Origin: Bacillaceae bacterium UBA7792
GTDB taxonomy: Bacteria; Bacillota; Bacilli; Bacillales; Cytobacillaceae
Assembly (NCBI GenBank): GCA_002480735.1
Contig: DLCS01000013.1
Coordinates: forward strand, 1,719 to 10,020
Length of the DNA stretch: 8,302 nt
Reading direction: 5' to 3'
The notes beneath the pieces were generated by a model. The model saw nothing but the letters and a program-made list of their open reading frames with translations. It was not told the DNA's origin and ran no database searches. A program made the translations under genes and the position numbers. This document shows, one piece after another, positions 6,949-8,302 of this stretch. Every line of letters starts with the position of its first letter. Position 1 is the first letter of the stretch.

Positions 6949-6978
6949 ATGATTTTTAACAAAACCGTTAAAAATCAT
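6949..6978. repeat. Perfect 12-bp inverted repeat in the app leader
   Basis: ATGATTTTTAAC (6949-6960) and GTTAAAAATCAT (6967-6978) are exact reverse complements around a 6-bp centre. The repeat lies about 27-56 nt into the predicted leader and 63 nt before appD. On the minus strand it is followed by TTTTTC, giving a terminator-like shape, but each arm has only 2 G/C bases, so a protein operator is at least as likely as an attenuator. Confidence 0.6.
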
Positions 6979-7011
6979 AAATATGAACTCAAATAATAAT
7001 TTGTTAGCAAA

Positions 7012-7040
7012 AGTATACTATCAGGTTTAAGTTTTTGCAA
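7012..7040 (-). promoter_or_regulatory. Probable SigA promoter of the appDFABC operon
   Basis: On the minus strand, -35 TTGCAA (7040-7035) is separated by exactly 17 bp from -10 TATACT (7017-7012), matching 4/6 and 5/6 of the SigA consensus. Transcription would begin near 7005, leaving a leader of about 120 nt before the appD ATG. GATAGTATA (7022-7014) overlaps the -10 and matches 8 of 9 positions of the ScoC consensus RATANTATY; ScoC represses the app operon in B. subtilis, but such matches are common in AT-rich DNA. Confidence 0.65.
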
Positions 7041-7122
7041 TATAGGGAAAAATTGAAGTTGTTATAATTTTCAATTTAATTTCGGCTTCCGAAGGAATTT
7101 TTATTATTAAGACTTACGAAAA

Positions 7123-7143
7123 AAATAGTTTTGAAATAGTTTT
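7123..7143. repeat. 10-bp direct repeat at 11-bp spacing
   Basis: AAATAGTTTT occurs at 7123-7132 and again at 7134-7143, one helical turn apart, about 83 bp upstream of the app -35. Tandem half-sites at this spacing are typical for response-regulator dimers, but the motif is simple and AT-rich, so chance is possible. Confidence 0.4.
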
Positions 7144-7188
7144 CATAACTTTTTTAGAATAATAAATTAACAGAAAAATCATTTTATT

Positions 7189-7206
7189 TCTCGTTCTAAA
7201 ACGAGA
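7189..7206. repeat. Short hairpin/dyad TCTCGTT-CTAA-AACGAGA
   Basis: Perfect 7-bp arms (7189-7195 and 7200-7206) with a 4-base loop, more G/C-rich than its surroundings. It lies 22 bp before a TTGACA box at 7229. No U-run follows on the plus strand, so it looks more like an operator than a terminator. No regulator is assigned. Confidence 0.4.
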
Positions 7207-7228
7207 TTTCCCTTAAATTCGTTTAATT

Positions 7229-7256
7229 TTGACATAATATTTACACTTAATAGATT
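7229..7256 (+). promoter_or_regulatory. Candidate SigA promoter upstream of yteA
   Basis: A perfect -35 TTGACA (7229-7234) is followed after 16 bp by TAGATT (7251-7256, 4/6). A start near 7263 would give a leader of about 260 nt to yteA, unusually long. YteA-family genes are linked with sporulation, and I found no clear SigE or SigK promoter (CATANNNTA with an upstream element) closer to the gene. Confidence 0.3.
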
Positions 7257-7520
7257 CTCATTCAAAAAATCATTATTTATCTATTAATCTTCTAAAAATA
7301 CATTTAAGTTTATAAAAATGCATTTCTGTAACAATTGAAACTTTTTTTCTCAATGTTATTTCTCCTTATTAAATCAACCCTAACTTCCCTGTTTTCTAAA
7401 AATTTTTTAGCTCAATTTACTATTGTATGCTTCTCTTCTACTCGACTTTCCTTTGTATGAAGATCACAACAATGAATAATACTATGAAGGCAATAGATTA
7501 GTTCGAAAGGATTGTTAGCT

Positions 7521-8285
7521 GTGCTATCAAGAGACCAAATTTTAGATTTTAAACGAAAACTGGAGCAACAAAAAGAAGATATAGAGGATAGATATGACGT
7601 AAATGACCATTTTGGCTTAACATCTGGACATTCCCATGAATCAACGGGGGAATTGTCTTCTTATGACAATCACCCTGCAGACGAAGGGACTGAGCTATTT
7701 GAAAGAGGAAAGGATATTGCCTTGAACGAGCATTACCAGGACGAACTGAATGACATCAATAAAGCATTACAGGCTATCGAAGACGGTACGTACGGAAGAT
7801 GTGAAGTATGCGGAAAAGAAATCCCTCTCGAACGATTAGAGGCATTGCCTAACACCACATATTGTATTGAACATTCACCCGATCAAGTGACCTCCCATGA
7901 GCGACCATTAGAGGAAGGGGTCTTAATGCCGCCGTTCGGAAAATTTGATATGGACGAACAGCATGAGTCAGTCTCCTTTGATGCGGAGGATTCATGGCAA
8001 GAGGTTGCCAGCTGGGGCACGTCGGAATCCCCATCTGATCTCGTTGATGTACCCGATAACTACGACGAAGTCTATATCGAATCCGATGAAAATGTTGGCT
8101 ATGTAGAGGATTATGAGAATTTCGTCGGCGTCGATATGGAAGGAAAGAACATTACGATCTATCCAAATGCCCAGCATGAGCGCTATGAGGAGGTCTTAGA
8201 CGAAGAGGGAATTATGACAATCTTTGGCGACCTCCCCGCATTTGAGCATGAGCCCTATGTAGAGGATAAAGAGGACAAGGATTAA
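7521..8285 (+). CDS. yteA: YteA-family sporulation-associated regulatory protein (TraR/DksA-like)
   Basis: Member of the YteA family, found in endospore formers and of unknown biochemical function. From GTG 7521 it has 254 aa. Residues ~1-90 are a DksA-like coiled-coil region with the conserved GELSSYDNHPADEGTELFERGKDIAL stretch (43-68, quoted here in part: SYDNHPADEGTELFER). A zinc-knuckle remnant follows: C94-EV-C97-GKEIPLERLEALPNTTY-C115-IE-H118, so the fourth DksA cysteine is replaced by His. The C-terminal half (~130-254) is strongly acidic and specific to this family, ending in YVEDKEDKD. The longest frame starts at TTG 7512, one base after the SD AAAGGA (7506-7511); GTG 7521, about 10 nt after it, gives MLSRDQ, the usual form of the family N-terminus. 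The gene is divergent from appD and apparently transcribed alone. Confidence 0.87.
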   Translation: MLSRDQILDFKRKLEQQKEDIEDRYDVNDHFGLTSGHSHESTGELSSYDNHPADEGTELFERGKDIALNEHYQDELNDINKALQAIEDGTYGRCEVCGKEIPLERLEALPNTTYCIEHSPDQVTSHERPLEEGVLMPPFGKFDMDEQHESVSFDAEDSWQEVASWGTSESPSDLVDVPDNYDEVYIESDENVGYVEDYENFVGVDMEGKNITIYPNAQHERYEEVLDEEGIMTIFGDLPAFEHEPYVEDKEDKD

Positions 8286-8301
8286 TTCCATTGTCCTCTT
8301 T
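8268..8301 (+). terminator. Terminator hairpin overlapping the end of yteA
   Basis: AAAGAGGACAA (8268-8278) pairs perfectly with TTGTCCTCTTT (8291-8301), 11 bp, and GGA/TCC can extend the stem across a one-base bulge. The 5' arm encodes the last residues of YteA, so the hairpin begins before the stop codon. The U-rich tail would lie at or past the window edge, so termination is probable but not fully visible. Confidence 0.7.
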
Positions 8302-8302
8302 C

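Larger units (their letters stand above)
6886..7520. other. Long AT-rich intergenic region between divergent appD and yteA
   Basis: About 635 bp with no reading frame that has both an SD and useful length on either strand, and no tRNA or recognised riboswitch. It holds the probable app promoter (7012-7040), a 12-bp inverted repeat in the app leader (6949-6978), an 11-bp-spaced direct repeat (7123-7143), a 7-bp hairpin (7189-7206), a TTGACA-type plus-strand promoter candidate (7229-7256), and minor symmetries such as TTCGG-ctt-CCGAA (7081-7093). It is clearly richer in A+T than the flanking genes. A small RNA cannot be excluded by eye. Confidence 0.7.

Noticed and set aside
7066..7080. Possible CodY box (AATTTTCAATTTAAT)
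   Set aside because: Only 10 of 15 positions match the CodY consensus and the right half fails, which is expected by chance in DNA this rich in A+T.
7396..7410. CTAAAAA-T-TTTTTAG symmetry upstream of yteA
   Set aside because: It is essentially an A-run meeting a T-run, low complexity and without a promoter or hairpin of useful stability.
1..8302. Mobile elements, CRISPR arrays, tRNA/rRNA genes or a defence system
   Set aside because: No transposase or integrase motifs, no regularly spaced repeats, no cloverleaf or rRNA-like stretches were seen; the genes form an ordinary chromosomal arrangement.

Overview
The window looks like chromosomal DNA from an AT-rich, endospore-forming Bacillaceae-type Firmicute. 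The evidence is strong AGGAGG-type Shine-Dalgarno (SD) sequences, frequent GTG/TTG starts, a complete app-type oligopeptide ABC transporter operon in the Bacillus gene order D-F-A-B-C, and a YteA-family gene, a family confined to spore formers. The species cannot be fixed from the sequence alone.

Layout from left to right: (1) positions 1-482, minus strand, the N-terminal part of a GntR/FadR-type (FCD domain) regulator that runs off the left edge, with a good promoter and a perfect dyad just downstream of its start point, probably an autoregulatory operator; (2) 784-993, plus strand, a 69-aa protein with two CxxCxGxG zinc knuckles; (3) 1026-1053, a perfect 11-bp hairpin serving as a two-way terminator between this gene and the convergent operon; (4) 1067-6885, minus strand, five genes transcribed right to left: appD and appF (ATPases), appA (peptide-binding lipoprotein), appB and appC (permeases); (5) 6886-7520, about 635 bp of very AT-rich DNA holding a good minus-strand promoter for the operon, a 12-bp inverted repeat in the operon leader, and other repeats; (6) 7521-8285, plus strand, a yteA-like gene with a terminator starting inside its last codons.

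The app proteins would act together. The lipoprotein AppA captures peptides outside the membrane, AppB and AppC form the channel, and AppD and AppF hydrolyse ATP on the inner face. Both ATPases carry the same C-x5-C-x6-C-x17-C pattern at the C-terminus, as in peptide transporters known to hold an iron-sulfur cluster there. Two things set appA apart within the operon: a strong SD with no gene about 65 nt upstream of its start, and a terminator-like hairpin just after its stop. These could raise or stabilise the appA part of the transcript. Several starts differ from the longest reading frame: appA is best read from TTG 4792, appC from ATG 1987 and yteA from GTG 7521.

I found no mobile element, CRISPR array, tRNA, rRNA or defence system, and no convincing undescribed multi-gene system. 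The points worth a second look are regulatory structures and the small zinc-knuckle protein.
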